From Pirellulales bacterium (GTDB lineage Bacteria; Planctomycetota; Planctomycetia; Pirellulales; JACPPG01), in the NCBI GenBank assembly GCA_036499395.1, contig DASYDW010000019.1:62001-126000 (forward strand): a stretch of 64,000 bases of DNA, written 5' to 3'. This document shows positions 31,201 to 39,393 of the stretch, one piece after another. Position 1 is the stretch's first letter, and each line of letters opens with the position of its first letter. Made by a program: the position numbers and the translations under genes. The notes under the pieces were generated by a model. It did not search any database. It had not been told where the DNA came from and saw only the letters and a list, made by a program, of their open reading frames with translations.

Positions 31201-31370
31201 AAGGTGCTGAACGGGCCTGTGTATTCGATCGTCGTCCCGACGCCATTGGCTAGCGCACTGGCGGTCAGCAGCTCGCGTCGCTCGAGCGGTTCCAGCCGGC
31301 ACACGCGGCGACTCTTGTTGTTGTTGCGCCGCATCGAACTGCCGCGATCGGAACGGAACGAATGGGTCAT
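28230..31370 (-). CDS. Large surface protein with Calx-beta-like and dockerin domains
   Basis: The protein has 1046 residues. The N-terminus has a basic region then LEPLERRELLTASALA, a motif common at the start of giant planctomycete extracellular proteins. Two similar modules (about residues 45-230 and 515-705) share motifs such as NLSLNLFNTATSGKFA / KLSLFNLATSGSFAG and DWEGSFNNEYPQVQL / DWEGNYLVSQPQLTL. Between them lie two Calx-beta-like domains with sequence such as SVNEVDQISGHTTVATISV. An Ig-like segment (VQVTFSEAVNVSQSSLSVTG) and two dockerin-like repeats (GDANQDGVVNAQDLAIVSSG, GDVNADGIINAQDLAAISSS) precede a low-complexity C-terminus. ATG 31370 follows AGGGAG and begins MTHSFRSDRGSSMRR. 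It is probably secreted; ligand unknown. Confidence 0.88.
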   Translation of the reverse strand: MTHSFRSDRGSSMRRNNNKSRRVCRLEPLERRELLTASALANGVGTTIEYTGPFSTFLPVGSGPNSYSGFSSFGNIDVPASAFALNSGVSGVNNLSLNLFNTATSGKFAPTDGSFAVYFVPNNTTPVSSMRFGGPTGTKAGTQVDLAAIGTTTGGASTLGIDSSDLVGTFSVTSGLPQGYSTFTFNSLGGGAKTGIATDLNNGTNVRFVVVSLDNTGKADWEGSFNNEYPQVQLDVNQAPLVSFGSSSFSVNEVDQISGHTTVATISVHRSGNPSTSLDINYQTSDVTAHQPADYTAASGVLHWDAGDTSDKTFTVSFNDITTSDPSRSISLSLTDHGGNPIAPVFPAGGSTAPLTINYLQAGQVFIDQSSYNVNETAGTVAIKIDRTGSNVNSSTADVTLSTASGLAYQNDPQNPQDAQAGRDFGTSGNTTAPTYAVHFAAGQSQATINVPLINVATFAGTRSFTASLSNVSTGTQITTPGATTVAITDNTVANSDTPTGITTQTSGVETNGPFYVNNFMNLASTPHSGFGFATMPVLTFGAGSTVFTGTTASTVDSLKLSLFNLATSGSFAGTPGSFDLYLLTDNTVDDTALVYGGGNGTTGPAVIGTQATPIYVGTANFTNNQVGYNDFVFDNLPAAVRTALASDLNSGGASQIRFAITPSQGSPVAADWEGNYLVSQPQLTLLTETGTVAATPPTITGVVVDGTSWSPTALSALQAAGQGNGLGYSFPVGSTAQLNSLPWGNVNQVQVTFSEAVNVSQSSLSVTGVNGSYAVSNFSYNPSTFTATWTLVNGISRDRLNLVVHASGAGAVTDTAGDPLDGEWTNGVSSYPSGNGTAGGDFNFGFNVLPGDANQDGVVNAQDLAIVSSGWLKSGPHGDVNADGIINAQDLAAISSSWLATLPAGGAQASVESAAVTVAPAAQSAAATSPIAIDLSSIGPIEGNFSPSIVQHSAVLSTLSTASFAGPIQPDRVAAFVGRFDAAAAAGVAAPVSSQGTAAGNGQVTASGVDHQSSITDVLEDDLLTSNIDDELLSVVASARSGKNA

Positions 31371-31697
31371 GAGATGCTCCCTTGAGAATGAAAATGCGAG
31401 CCGCGAAACTTTCCTTGCCAGCGCCGAGACGACGCTCGAGCGCCCGAGACTCGCGATTACAAGCAAAGTTTGCGGGATCGTAACGCGCGCACGTTTGCAA
31501 GCAATGAACGCCGTGTGAGAGTTGCAATAGATTCGCGTTAACGCTGCATGTGCGAAATATCAGTGCGGCGTTAGAGTTTCGTGAGAAGTTGGCGCGCCGC
31601 TTGACGACTGGCCGGCACCGCGTAGATTCGGCGCGACTCGTCTGGTATCAACGCACGACGAGTGGAACCACTAATCCGCACCCAGAGCTGTGTTTCT
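31371..31697. other. Divergent promoter region
   Basis: About 330 bases separate the minus-strand surface protein gene from the plus-strand nuclease gene. No gene is seen. A TTGCTTGCAA word (minus strand, 31495-31504) and a related TTGCTTGTAA (minus strand, 31458-31467) lie 85-135 bases upstream of the surface protein start. Confidence 0.5.
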
Positions 31698-32699
31698 ATG
31701 CGACTTCGACGGATCGTTACGCTGGCCTGTTTGCTACTGCTCTTCCCCGCGTCCGCCGTGCGTGGCTGGAGCGAGGCCGGGCACAAGATCATCGCCTCGA
31801 TCGCGTTTCGGCAACTTTCCCCAGCGCAGCAAAGCAAACTCGCCGCCTTATTGAAGCAGCACCCGCGCTATGCCGAAGACTTCGCCCCGCACATGCCGCC
31901 CGAAGTAGGCAAGGGCGCGGCCGAGATTCAAGGCGAATGGTTGCTGCAACAGGCGGCCATCTGGCCCGATATGGCGCGCGGTCTGCCGGATGACTTGAAG
32001 CAGAAATACAACCATCCCACCTGGCACTACATCGACCTGCCGACATTTCTTAGCGATGCGGACCGGACGGCCATCGAGAAATCGCTGTCGTTGAATCAGT
32101 CGCTCGACCCGCCGAATAGTCCGCAGTCGGACATGAACGCGGTGCAAACGATTCGCCTGGCGCGCAAGACGCTCGCCGCGCGACCGGCCTCGGAGGCTGA
32201 AGCCGCGGTCTGGCTCTGCTGGCTGTTGCATGACGTCGGCGATCTGCACCAGCCGCTGCATTCCACGGCGATGTTCTCGACAAATTTGTTCCCCGAAGGA
32301 GACAAAGGGGGCAATTCGGTACCGACGCAGCAAGGCTTCAACTTGCACGCGCTGTGGGACGAGTTCCTGGGCGATTGGACCACGTTCGCGGCCGCCCGGC
32401 GTCGTGCCGGCGAACTCTCGGCCGATGTTCGGCTCGCACAGCTCGGTCGAACCGCCGCCGCGCAACTTGACGAAAAGCAATGGCTGACCGAAAGCCGGCA
32501 ACTCGTCGATTCGGTCGTCTATACGCCGGAAGTGCTGGGCTACCTGCGCGTACAACCGGCGCGCACCGATGGGCGTCCCCCCCTTCCCCTCCGGGTCAGC
32601 GAGGAATATCTAACGACCGGCGTGCGCATCGCCACGGATCGCGTGGTGCAAGCCGGTTTTCGATTGGGCGCGGTGCTGAAACCGCTCGCCGGCGAGTAG
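31698..32699 (+). CDS. S1/P1-type nuclease, secreted
   Basis: The protein has 333 residues. A signal peptide (MRLRRIVTLACLLLLFPASA) ends just before Trp-Ser in GWSEAGHKIIASIA, matching the family in which the N-terminal Trp of the mature protein is a zinc ligand. The other zinc ligands are visible: His in GWSEAGH, Asp in AIWPDMA, His in WHYID, the HDVGDLHQPLH motif, and His/Asp in NLHALWDEF. Members cleave single-stranded nucleic acids and 3'-nucleotides in the periplasm or outside. The ATG at 31698 starts the signal peptide. It is convergent with nrdR, 12 bases away. Confidence 0.93.
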   Translation: MRLRRIVTLACLLLLFPASAVRGWSEAGHKIIASIAFRQLSPAQQSKLAALLKQHPRYAEDFAPHMPPEVGKGAAEIQGEWLLQQAAIWPDMARGLPDDLKQKYNHPTWHYIDLPTFLSDADRTAIEKSLSLNQSLDPPNSPQSDMNAVQTIRLARKTLAARPASEAEAAVWLCWLLHDVGDLHQPLHSTAMFSTNLFPEGDKGGNSVPTQQGFNLHALWDEFLGDWTTFAAARRRAGELSADVRLAQLGRTAAAQLDEKQWLTESRQLVDSVVYTPEVLGYLRVQPARTDGRPPLPLRVSEEYLTTGVRIATDRVVQAGFRLGAVLKPLAGE

Positions 32700-32711
32700 A
32701 GAACCTAGCAG

Positions 32712-33179
32712 CTATGGCGCCGGCTCGTTCTTATCGAGCATCGGCTGCAGTTCCTCGACAAAATCGCGGACATCCTCGAAGTCGCGATAGACGCTGGCAA
32801 ACCGCACGTAGGCCACCTGGTCGAGTTGCCGCAGGTGTTGCATGGCCAACTCACCCAGGTTGCGGCTGTTGACTTCGGCGTCGAAGTTGGCAAAGACCTC
32901 GGCCTCGATCGCCGCGACCGTGGCCTCGATCTGTTCGTCGCTGATCGGCCGCTTCCAACAGGCCCGTTCCAACCCCCTTTTGAGTTTGTCGCGCTCGAAA
33001 GGGACGCGCACGCCATCCTTCTTCACCACCTTGACGGCCTGCTCCTCGATCCGTTCATACGTGGTATAGCGGCGGTGACAGTTCACACACTCGCGGCGGC
33101 GGCGAATAGCGAAGCCATCCTCGCTAGCTCGCGAATCAGTCACGCGGTCGTTGTCGACCCGACAGAAAGGGCACTTCAT
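32712..33179 (-). CDS. nrdR: Transcriptional repressor NrdR
   Basis: NrdR senses ATP/dATP and represses ribonucleotide reductase genes. The protein has 155 residues. An N-terminal zinc ribbon (MKCPFCRVDNDRVTDSR and CVNCHRRYTTYER) is followed by the ATP-cone domain (VVKKDGVRVPFERDKLKRG and VAYVRFASVYRDFEDV). The start at 33179 is the family start MKCPFC; the frame is open 15 codons upstream. No nrd gene is nearby. Confidence 0.97.
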   Translation of the reverse strand: MKCPFCRVDNDRVTDSRASEDGFAIRRRRECVNCHRRYTTYERIEEQAVKVVKKDGVRVPFERDKLKRGLERACWKRPISDEQIEATVAAIEAEVFANFDAEVNSRNLGELAMQHLRQLDQVAYVRFASVYRDFEDVRDFVEELQPMLDKNEPAP

Positions 33180-33432
33180 AAGTGGCTTGCCAATCTCAGT
33201 CCGATGGCCGTCGCAGGTTTGCAACGCGGCAATCTACGCTTCCGGCCGGGCGAAGAGAATCGGGGGATCGCACCATTCACCATCGATCGATGCGTCCTCA
33301 CGGCTCAGGCGCCCTCCCCCGCACGGGGAAATTCCAGGCCCAGACCTATAGGCCCAGCCTAGAGTTCAAGTCTACTCTACCGCTCTCGGACCAAGTAGGA
33401 CTTATGCCAGCATGGCGCCGTACGTGTAACGG

Positions 33433-35034
33433 CTAGTCGCCGTCACCTTCGCCATCGGCAGCGTCATCGTCGAGGGCGGCCGCCAAATCTCCTGCGTGCC
33501 CCGCCGCTCCGTTCTGCGATGCGGAATGCTCGCCTGCCGCGGCCTCGCCGGGGGCAATCGTCCAGTCGCGCCGTTGGCGGGAGCTGGGAATCTTCATCGC
33601 CTTGCGATACTTGGTCACTGTGCGGCGGGCCACGGAAAGGCCGTGCTTTTCCAACTCCTTGACCAGCTCGTCATCGCTATGAGGATGCTGCTTGCTTTCG
33701 CCGTCGACGATCTCTTGCAGCTTCAACCGCACCGCGTCCCAGGCGACTTCCTCGCCCGCCGCGCTGACGGTGCCGCCGCCGAAGAATCGCTTCAAGGGGA
33801 AGATGCCGCGCGGCGTCTGGATCCATTTATCGTCGACGGCTCGGCTGACCGTCGTGACGTGGACCCCCACCTTGTCGGCGATCTGCTGCATCTTCAAAGG
33901 CTCGATCGACTCGGGGCCTTTCGTCAAGAATTCGGTCTGGTGATCGACGATCGCCTGCGCCACGCGCGTCAGCGTATTGCGGCGCTGCTCAATTGATTCA
34001 ATCAGCCACTGCGCCGAGTTGATCTTGCGCTTGATCCATTCCTTTTCGGCGTCGGTCGCGTCCCCTTTCATCAGCATCTTGCGATAGTAGGGGCTGATGA
34101 ACAGGCTGGGCGTACGACCGTCTTCGAGCCGGACCTTGTACTTCCCCCCTTCGATGACGTCGATGAATACGTCGGGCGTAACCGTCGGCGCCGGCACTTC
34201 GCCGAAATCGGCCCCCGGCTTAGGATTCAACTTGCGCAATTCCTGCAGCGACTCCTGGATCAGCTCCATCGAGTAACCGGTGCGCCGCTGAATTACGGGC
34301 CAGCGATTGTGCTCGATATCTTCCAAGTGCCCCGAGACCAGCGTCCGCAACTGTTCGTAGCAGTGCATGACCGGCGTCAGTTGCAATAGCAGACACTCGC
34401 GCAAGTCATGCGCGCCAATACCGGGGGGATCGAGCTTTTGCACCACGGCCAAGGCGCGTTTGGCCAGGGCCAGTTGTTCGAGCCCACCGTTGGGATCGAT
34501 CAAATCCTCGAGCTGTCCGCGCAGCCAGCCATTGGCGTCCAGGCTGTAAATGATGCGCTCGGCCATCTGCCGAGTGCTTTCGTCGAGCTCGAACCAGCTC
34601 AACTGATCGCACAGGTAATCTTGCAACGTCTGCGGTCGCGCCACCATGTTGGCGATCGCATCATGCTTGCGATTGGCGTCTTCCTCCATCCGCGTGCTGG
34701 AGGTGCGTGGCCGCTCGTCGAAGGTGTCCGGCCACTCTTCGTTGAGGTTCAGCAGCCGCTCGAAATCGTCTTCGTTGTTCTTCGTTTCATCGACGACCAG
34801 CTCGCGTTCCTCTGCCGTCGGTGCGTTCGGGTTTTCTTCGATTTCGCCCGTCTCGTCTGGCAAGTCAGGATCGTTTTCCAGCTTGTCGAGGCACGGGTTT
34901 TCAGCAATCTCTTGCTCGATCCGTTCTTGCAGCTCCATGATCGGCAACTGCAGAATCTCCATCGACTGGATCATCCGCGGCGCCAGAATCTGCTTCTGGA
35001 CGAGCTTCAGCTCTTGACCAAAGGACAAACGCAT
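33433..35034 (-). CDS. rpoN: RNA polymerase sigma-54 factor
   Basis: RpoN directs polymerase to -24/-12 promoters that need enhancer-binding activators. The protein has 533 residues. Region I is Gln/Leu-rich (LSFGQELKLVQKQILAPRMI then SMEILQLPIMELQERI), an acidic linker follows (NAPTAEERELVVDETKNNED), then the core-binding and DNA-binding regions with the RpoN box seen as ARRTVTKYRKAM. The C-terminus carries an extra acidic/Ala tail (DDDAADGEGDGD). The ATG follows an AGAAG stretch. No canonical -24/-12 promoter was noticed in the window. Confidence 0.97.
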   Translation of the reverse strand: MRLSFGQELKLVQKQILAPRMIQSMEILQLPIMELQERIEQEIAENPCLDKLENDPDLPDETGEIEENPNAPTAEERELVVDETKNNEDDFERLLNLNEEWPDTFDERPRTSSTRMEEDANRKHDAIANMVARPQTLQDYLCDQLSWFELDESTRQMAERIIYSLDANGWLRGQLEDLIDPNGGLEQLALAKRALAVVQKLDPPGIGAHDLRECLLLQLTPVMHCYEQLRTLVSGHLEDIEHNRWPVIQRRTGYSMELIQESLQELRKLNPKPGADFGEVPAPTVTPDVFIDVIEGGKYKVRLEDGRTPSLFISPYYRKMLMKGDATDAEKEWIKRKINSAQWLIESIEQRRNTLTRVAQAIVDHQTEFLTKGPESIEPLKMQQIADKVGVHVTTVSRAVDDKWIQTPRGIFPLKRFFGGGTVSAAGEEVAWDAVRLKLQEIVDGESKQHPHSDDELVKELEKHGLSVARRTVTKYRKAMKIPSSRQRRDWTIAPGEAAAGEHSASQNGAAGHAGDLAAALDDDAADGEGDGD

Positions 35035-35152
35035 GCGAGTTGCTTCTTCTGCTTGATGTCAGCCGCCGGCGGAATCCTCCGCCCACGCTGGCCCCCAGTG
35101 GCATTCTATAGCGCCGCGCCCCAGAACGGTGCCGACGATTACGCGAAATGAC

Positions 35153-35752
35153 TTAAAACTTCTGCCGCCCCGACAAGGCATCTGCAAGGATCTCCTTGTT
35201 AGCAAATTCTAGCACGCTGCCGGTCGTGATTCCCCGAGCAAGTTTCGTGATTTCCACCCCAGATTCGGCCAAACAGTTGGAAATGTAAAGCGCCGTGCCA
35301 TCCCCTTCCAACGTCGGATTCGTACCCATGATCACTTCGCGAAACTCACCGACCCGCACCCGCTCGGTCAGTGCATCGATCGTCAATTGATCCGGTCCTA
35401 CGCCTTCCAGCGGCGCAATCCTTCCCAACAGTACGTGGTACAGGCCGCGATAGGTTCCGGCCTGCTCAAGCGCCATCAAGTCGCGTGGTTGTTCGACCAC
35501 GCATAACAGCTTTTGATCGCGGCGTGCGTCGCCGCAGATCTCGCAAAGCTCGCCTTCGGCCAGGTTGTAACAGACCTTGCAGTAATGAACGTTTTCCTTG
35601 ACGTTGCGAATCGCATCCGCAAGCGCCAGCGCCTCGGTCTTGCTGACGCGCAAGACGTGGTACGTCAATCGTTCAGCGCTCTTCTTGCCAACGCCCGGCA
35701 AGCGCGAAAACTCTTGCACCAGCCGGCTCACCGATTCCGTCAACTGCGGCAC
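35153..35752 (-). CDS. recR: Recombination mediator RecR
   Basis: RecR works with RecF/RecO to load RecA at gaps. The 199-residue protein has the helix-hairpin-helix region (FSRLPGVGKKSAERLTYHVL), a four-cysteine zinc finger (CKVCYNLAEGELCEIC), and a Toprim domain (LLCVVEQPRDLMALEQAG, EVIMGTNPTLEGDGTA). It lies 46 bases downstream of ybaB and completes a dnaX-ybaB-recR cluster. Confidence 0.97.
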   Translation of the reverse strand: MPQLTESVSRLVQEFSRLPGVGKKSAERLTYHVLRVSKTEALALADAIRNVKENVHYCKVCYNLAEGELCEICGDARRDQKLLCVVEQPRDLMALEQAGTYRGLYHVLLGRIAPLEGVGPDQLTIDALTERVRVGEFREVIMGTNPTLEGDGTALYISNCLAESGVEITKLARGITTGSVLEFANKEILADALSGRQKF

Positions 35753-35798
35753 GTGTGCGATTCCTCTCCGTCAAGTATTTTGCTCAACCGCCGGGCGC

Positions 35799-36164
35799 TC
35801 AACCGCCGGGGGACGGTCCGCCACCCAGTTTCGCCAGCGCCTCGCTGAAGCCGGGCATATCCGCGCCCCCCATCACCTCCTGCATCGCCTGGGCATGAAA
35901 CTGCCGGGCCTTGGCAATCGCGTCATTCGAAGCGCCGCGCACCAGGTCTTCCAGCAGCTCACGATCCCCCTGAGCAAACAGCGAAGGGTCGATCCGGCAA
36001 CTCAGCACTTCCTGTAATCCATTGACCTCGATTTCGACCATGCCGCCGCCGGCGCTCCCCGTGGCGCGCTTGCCGCGTAATGTATCGTTCATGCCTTCCA
36101 GCTTGCCACCGATCTGCTGGGCTTGCCGGAGCATCGAAGCCAGGTTTCCTAATCCGCCGAACAC
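35799..36164 (-). CDS. ybaB: YbaB/EbfC nucleoid-associated protein
   Basis: These small dimeric DNA-binding proteins are found next to dnaX and recR in most bacteria. From the GTG at 36164 the product has 121 residues beginning MFGGLGNLASMLRQAQQ, the family start, with GGAGGA four bases upstream. A GTG four codons earlier is also open. The core segment MVEIEVNGLQEVLSCRIDPS and the helical C-terminus (AKARQFHAQAMQEVMGG) match the family. It is 84 bases after dnaX. Confidence 0.94.
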   Translation of the reverse strand: MFGGLGNLASMLRQAQQIGGKLEGMNDTLRGKRATGSAGGGMVEIEVNGLQEVLSCRIDPSLFAQGDRELLEDLVRGASNDAIAKARQFHAQAMQEVMGGADMPGFSEALAKLGGGPSPGG

Positions 36165-36248
36165 ACGTTCCTCCACTGGCGCTTACGCACCGTGATGATC
36201 ATTCCTACCAGTCGGTGTGGTTCGTTGCCGAACTCGATCTGCAACTGG

Positions 36249-38096
36249 TTAGCTTCTCCGTTCGTCGACCCGCACCGGACGAGCGTCGAATAACTCCATC
36301 GCACGGGTCACCATCGGATGTTTCGCCACCTCTCGCACTCGATCCCGCCCTTGTGTCGGTCTCGGGGCCGCGGTGGCCGCCTCGGGACCGGCATCCTGGT
36401 CGAGTTCAAAGGTGACGCGCACCATCCGGCCCGCCACTTCGGTCAAAGCCCGCTCGATTTTTTCCGCCTGTTCAGGCTTCTCACAGAAGGCTTTGGCCAA
36501 ATTATACTTCTTTGCGAAGGTAACGACCAGCGAGTTTGGCGCAGAAATTGCTACACGATCAGCCGAAGAGGCATAATCGGCAGTCATGCCTTGTAGACGC
36601 GCCAAGGTTTGCTGCCACAGACGTATGGCATCGGCCGGTTGTAGCGGCACCGCGGCTGGCGAAGTTTGAGCTGTCTGCGCGGTTGAAGTTTTTACAGCGG
36701 GTGCAAGAGCAGACGACGTCGATTCGCTTTCTTCATCAGCTAAGACTGGCTCATCGTTTTTTTTTAACGAAGCGTCCGCTGCGCTCGGCAGCGCTACACG
36801 TGGCGCCTCTGGACGAGACAGTTCAGCACGAGGCAACGTCACGCGTTCCGTTGAGCGCGCAGAAATCTCAACTACGCCCGCACCGGATCGCACCTGCTCA
36901 ACCAACGTCGACAGTTCTTCCAGATCCGCGAGTTGGCAAATACGTACGAGTGCCAACTCCGTCAGCACGCGCCCTTGCGTGCTGTACCGCAGCCGCGCGA
37001 TCGTGTGATCCAGGATCTGCATCGCGGCCATCACGGTTTGCAACCCGAGTTGCTCGGCCTGCTCGATCGCAAGGCGCTGCGAGGTCGGATCGGTTTGCAG
37101 CAAGATTTCCGACGATCCGCCGACCGCGGCCACCATCAGATCGCGGAAGTAAACCAGCAATTGATCGAGCAATTGCCCGGTATCGACCCCTTCGGCCGCT
37201 GCCGCATCCAAATCGGCAATCGCCGCCGCGGCATCACGCGCGACTAAGTGTCCAGCGAGTCGCGACAACCGCTCATCGGACGCTGTGCCCAGCAGATTGT
37301 TCACGTCATCGACCGTGATCTGCTTGCCGCCGACGGCCAATAACTGCTCTAACAGCGATTGGCTATCACGCATCGAACCACCAGCCCGCCGCGAAAGCAG
37401 CACAAGTGCCTGTTCGTCGGCGCTGATCCCTTCGGCGGCCACGATTTGCTTCAAGCGGCCGACGATCGAGCCCGCCTGGATGCCGGCGAAATCGAACCGT
37501 TGGCAGCGTGACAGAATCGTGACCGGAATCTTCTCGGCCTCGGTCGTGCAGAAGATGAACTTCACATGCTCCGGCGGCTCTTCCAGCGTTTTCAGCAAGG
37601 CGTTAAACGCCTCGCGCGTGAGCATGTGGACTTCGTCGATGATGTAAATCTTAAAATGCGAACGGCTGGGACGAATGCCCACGTTATGCCGCAATTCGCG
37701 CATCTCTTCGATGCCGCGATTGCTGGCGCCGTCGATTTCAAGCACATCGACATCGTCGCCGGACGCGATGCTCAGGCAGCTATCGCAACGGTCGCACGGC
37801 ACGGCGGCCGGCCCTTCGACGCAGTTCAGGCACTTGGCCAGGATTCTTGCCGCGGACGTTTTGCCAACACCGCGGGCGCCAGTAAACAGATAGGCGTGGC
37901 CTACGCGATTGCTCGTAATCGCGGCCGTCAGGGCTCGCGCGACATGCTCCTGGCCGACCAACTGCCCGAAAGCCTGTGGCCGATAACGCCGCGCGACAAC
38001 GACGTACTCTTTACGGCCGTGGTCCCGCTGGCCAGCAAGGTCGGATGGCGGGGCGTCGTCGTCCTGCGTGTCCTGGGGCAGACGCTCGCTCGCCAT
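36249..38096 (-). CDS. dnaX: DNA polymerase III subunit tau (clamp loader), with possible gamma product
   Basis: Tau/gamma form the ATP-driven clamp loader of DNA polymerase III. The protein has 615 residues. Visible marks are RRYRPQAFGQLVGQEHVARA, Walker A in FTGARGVGKTSAARIL, the four-cysteine zinc module (CLNCVEGPAAVPCDRCDSC), Walker B/DEVH in IYIIDEVHMLTREAFNALLK, and the sensor region SRCQRFDF. ATG 38096 follows AAGGAGG. At codons 443-447 (TCG TTA AAA AAA AAC) there is a run of nine A; in the -1 frame the next codons are CGA TGA, so slippage would end a gamma-like protein of about 448 residues. It heads the dnaX-ybaB-recR cluster with the SRP RNA gene just upstream. Confidence 0.97.
   Translation of the reverse strand: MASERLPQDTQDDDAPPSDLAGQRDHGRKEYVVVARRYRPQAFGQLVGQEHVARALTAAITSNRVGHAYLFTGARGVGKTSAARILAKCLNCVEGPAAVPCDRCDSCLSIASGDDVDVLEIDGASNRGIEEMRELRHNVGIRPSRSHFKIYIIDEVHMLTREAFNALLKTLEEPPEHVKFIFCTTEAEKIPVTILSRCQRFDFAGIQAGSIVGRLKQIVAAEGISADEQALVLLSRRAGGSMRDSQSLLEQLLAVGGKQITVDDVNNLLGTASDERLSRLAGHLVARDAAAAIADLDAAAAEGVDTGQLLDQLLVYFRDLMVAAVGGSSEILLQTDPTSQRLAIEQAEQLGLQTVMAAMQILDHTIARLRYSTQGRVLTELALVRICQLADLEELSTLVEQVRSGAGVVEISARSTERVTLPRAELSRPEAPRVALPSAADASLKKNDEPVLADEESESTSSALAPAVKTSTAQTAQTSPAAVPLQPADAIRLWQQTLARLQGMTADYASSADRVAISAPNSLVVTFAKKYNLAKAFCEKPEQAEKIERALTEVAGRMVRVTFELDQDAGPEAATAAPRPTQGRDRVREVAKHPMVTRAMELFDARPVRVDERRS
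36751..36767 (-). promoter_or_regulatory. Slippery A9 run with adjacent -1 frame stop in dnaX
   Basis: On the coding strand TT is followed by nine A (36757-36765) and CGATGA. In frame 0 the codons are TTA AAA AAA AAC GAT GAG. After a -1 ribosomal shift, or transcriptional insertion of one A, they become AAA CGA TGA, stopping at 36751-36753. The position at the end of the ATPase/domain III part is where Escherichia coli and Thermus thermophilus make gamma. Confidence 0.7.
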
Positions 38097-38259
38097 GAGA
38101 ATTCGCCTCCTTGATGCACCTCAAAGATCGTCGTGCTCGGCGACCGCTCGCGGATTCGCACCTGTGCGCCGCGCGGCGTAGCCTCGACGGAACGGGGGCG
38201 GCTCGAACCAGCTAAACGTGGAATCGGGCTCACCCAGGATCGCTGGTCAGGCGACCGGT

Positions 38260-38348
38260 GAGAGACCCCCGCACAAAGAGCTGACTGCTTATGGCTGCTG
38301 GATTTCTCCCCTGACCAGGTTCACAGCGCCCCATTGCGGGGGCCTCTC
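38260..38348 (-). ncRNA. ffs: Signal recognition particle RNA, small bacterial type
   Basis: On the minus strand the conserved SRP RNA core is readable: GTGAACCTGGTCAGG, then GGA-GAAA-TCC with a GNRA tetraloop, then AGCAGCCATAAGCAG. The ends pair as GAGAGGCCCCCGC (38348 side) with GCGGGGGTCTCTC (38260 side), closing one long hairpin of about 89 nt. Size and layout match the 4.5S type. It sits about 160 bases upstream of dnaX on the same strand, the same neighbourhood as in Bacillus. Confidence 0.93.
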
Positions 38349-38532
38349 ATCGGCAGCCATCTCGCTGCCGCGCCGAGCGACCTCCCTTTTGTACGGTCCG
38401 CAGGGCGATCCGTCAAAGCGGGGTCCGAAATCGGTCGGCAGCGGCGGCAAAGGTGTTAAACGCTGCCCGACGAGCGTCTTCCCAGCCGGGGCCAGACTAT
38501 GCAGCAGCCCGGGGTCAGAGGCGGTCGAGCCC
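38349..38532. other. Region upstream of the SRP RNA gene
   Basis: About 180 bases with no gene seen. The minus-strand promoter of the SRP RNA should be here; no convincing -35/-10 pair was picked out. Confidence 0.4.
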
Positions 38533-39393
38533 CTACGTCCAGCTCAGTTGATAGGTCTCGCCGGGGCGGGCCGCATTGATGCGCCAATAAGCCAGGTTGC
38601 CGGGCACAAGCGCCAGCGGCTTCTCGGCCGCAGGCAACAGCGGCGCCCCCGCCTTGCGACGCCATAATCCGCGCAGCACGCGAAATGGTTCGTTCGTCGG
38701 AAACTTCACCAACAGCGTCAAACTATCGGTCGGGTAGGCGACGTGCGCGGGAAAAACCTTCTGATGCGGGCGCGAGAATCCATCGTTGAATTCCACCCGA
38801 TTCTGCACGAGGGTCGCGTCGGAGCGCGGCTCGGAAAGTGTCAGCCGAAGCGCCCGAAATCGATCGCGCGGGGCATGTTCACTTTCGCGCAGGCGAACTT
38901 CGCTCATGCCCATCCACGCCGCATTCCTGGCGTGCGACAATGACACTCCGTCGATCTCTCGGCCCGGATAATAGAACATGATCTCCGCGGCATGCTCAGG
39001 CGCCCCGCGCAGACAAACCGTGTCGGTCAGTACGGCCATCTTGGTCGACGCGACGTCCGCGCCGCTGGTGGAATTGGCCGCCGAGGACGGCAGTTCCAGC
39101 AGCTTGATGTTCTCGCGGAAGGCCAGACCGCTATTGCCTCCTCTTGCGGTTCCCTCCGTGTCCCGTCGCCGCATTAGCAGGTCGGATAGCTGCACAGGCC
39201 GGCCCAGGCAGACGCCCAGCACTGTGGCGATGGCCGTCAGTGTTGCCGCCGTGGTGGGACGTCCTCCCTCGACGTTCCCGATCGTGCGCAGGCCGTAGCC
39301 GGCTCGTTGCGCCATTTCGTCTTGAGTCAGGCCAGCCTCGCCACGTAATGTGGCAACGCTAGCGCCGTCCGGAAGGACGTGTCCTCTTGGCAT
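38533..39393 (-). CDS. XRE-type helix-turn-helix protein with unknown C-terminal domain
   Basis: The protein has 286 residues. Residues about 10-75 form a Cro/C1-like HTH (TLRGEAGLTQDEMAQRAGYG, then RTIGNVEGGRPTTAATLTAI). The remaining about 190 residues look like beta-rich sequence (GVSLSHARNAAWMGMSEVRL, FPAHVAYPTDSLTLLVKFPT) that I cannot assign. A ligand- or lipid-binding sensor is possible but is a guess. ATG 39393 begins MPRGHVLPDGAS; an ATG nine codons upstream is also open. It is divergent from the modular GH18 gene. Confidence 0.82.
   Translation of the reverse strand: MPRGHVLPDGASVATLRGEAGLTQDEMAQRAGYGLRTIGNVEGGRPTTAATLTAIATVLGVCLGRPVQLSDLLMRRRDTEGTARGGNSGLAFRENIKLLELPSSAANSTSGADVASTKMAVLTDTVCLRGAPEHAAEIMFYYPGREIDGVSLSHARNAAWMGMSEVRLRESEHAPRDRFRALRLTLSEPRSDATLVQNRVEFNDGFSRPHQKVFPAHVAYPTDSLTLLVKFPTNEPFRVLRGLWRRKAGAPLLPAAEKPLALVPGNLAYWRINAARPGETYQLSWT

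Noticed and set aside
25263-31370. A cellulosome-like cluster
   Set aside because: Dockerin-like repeats occur on two proteins but no cohesin-bearing scaffold is in the window.
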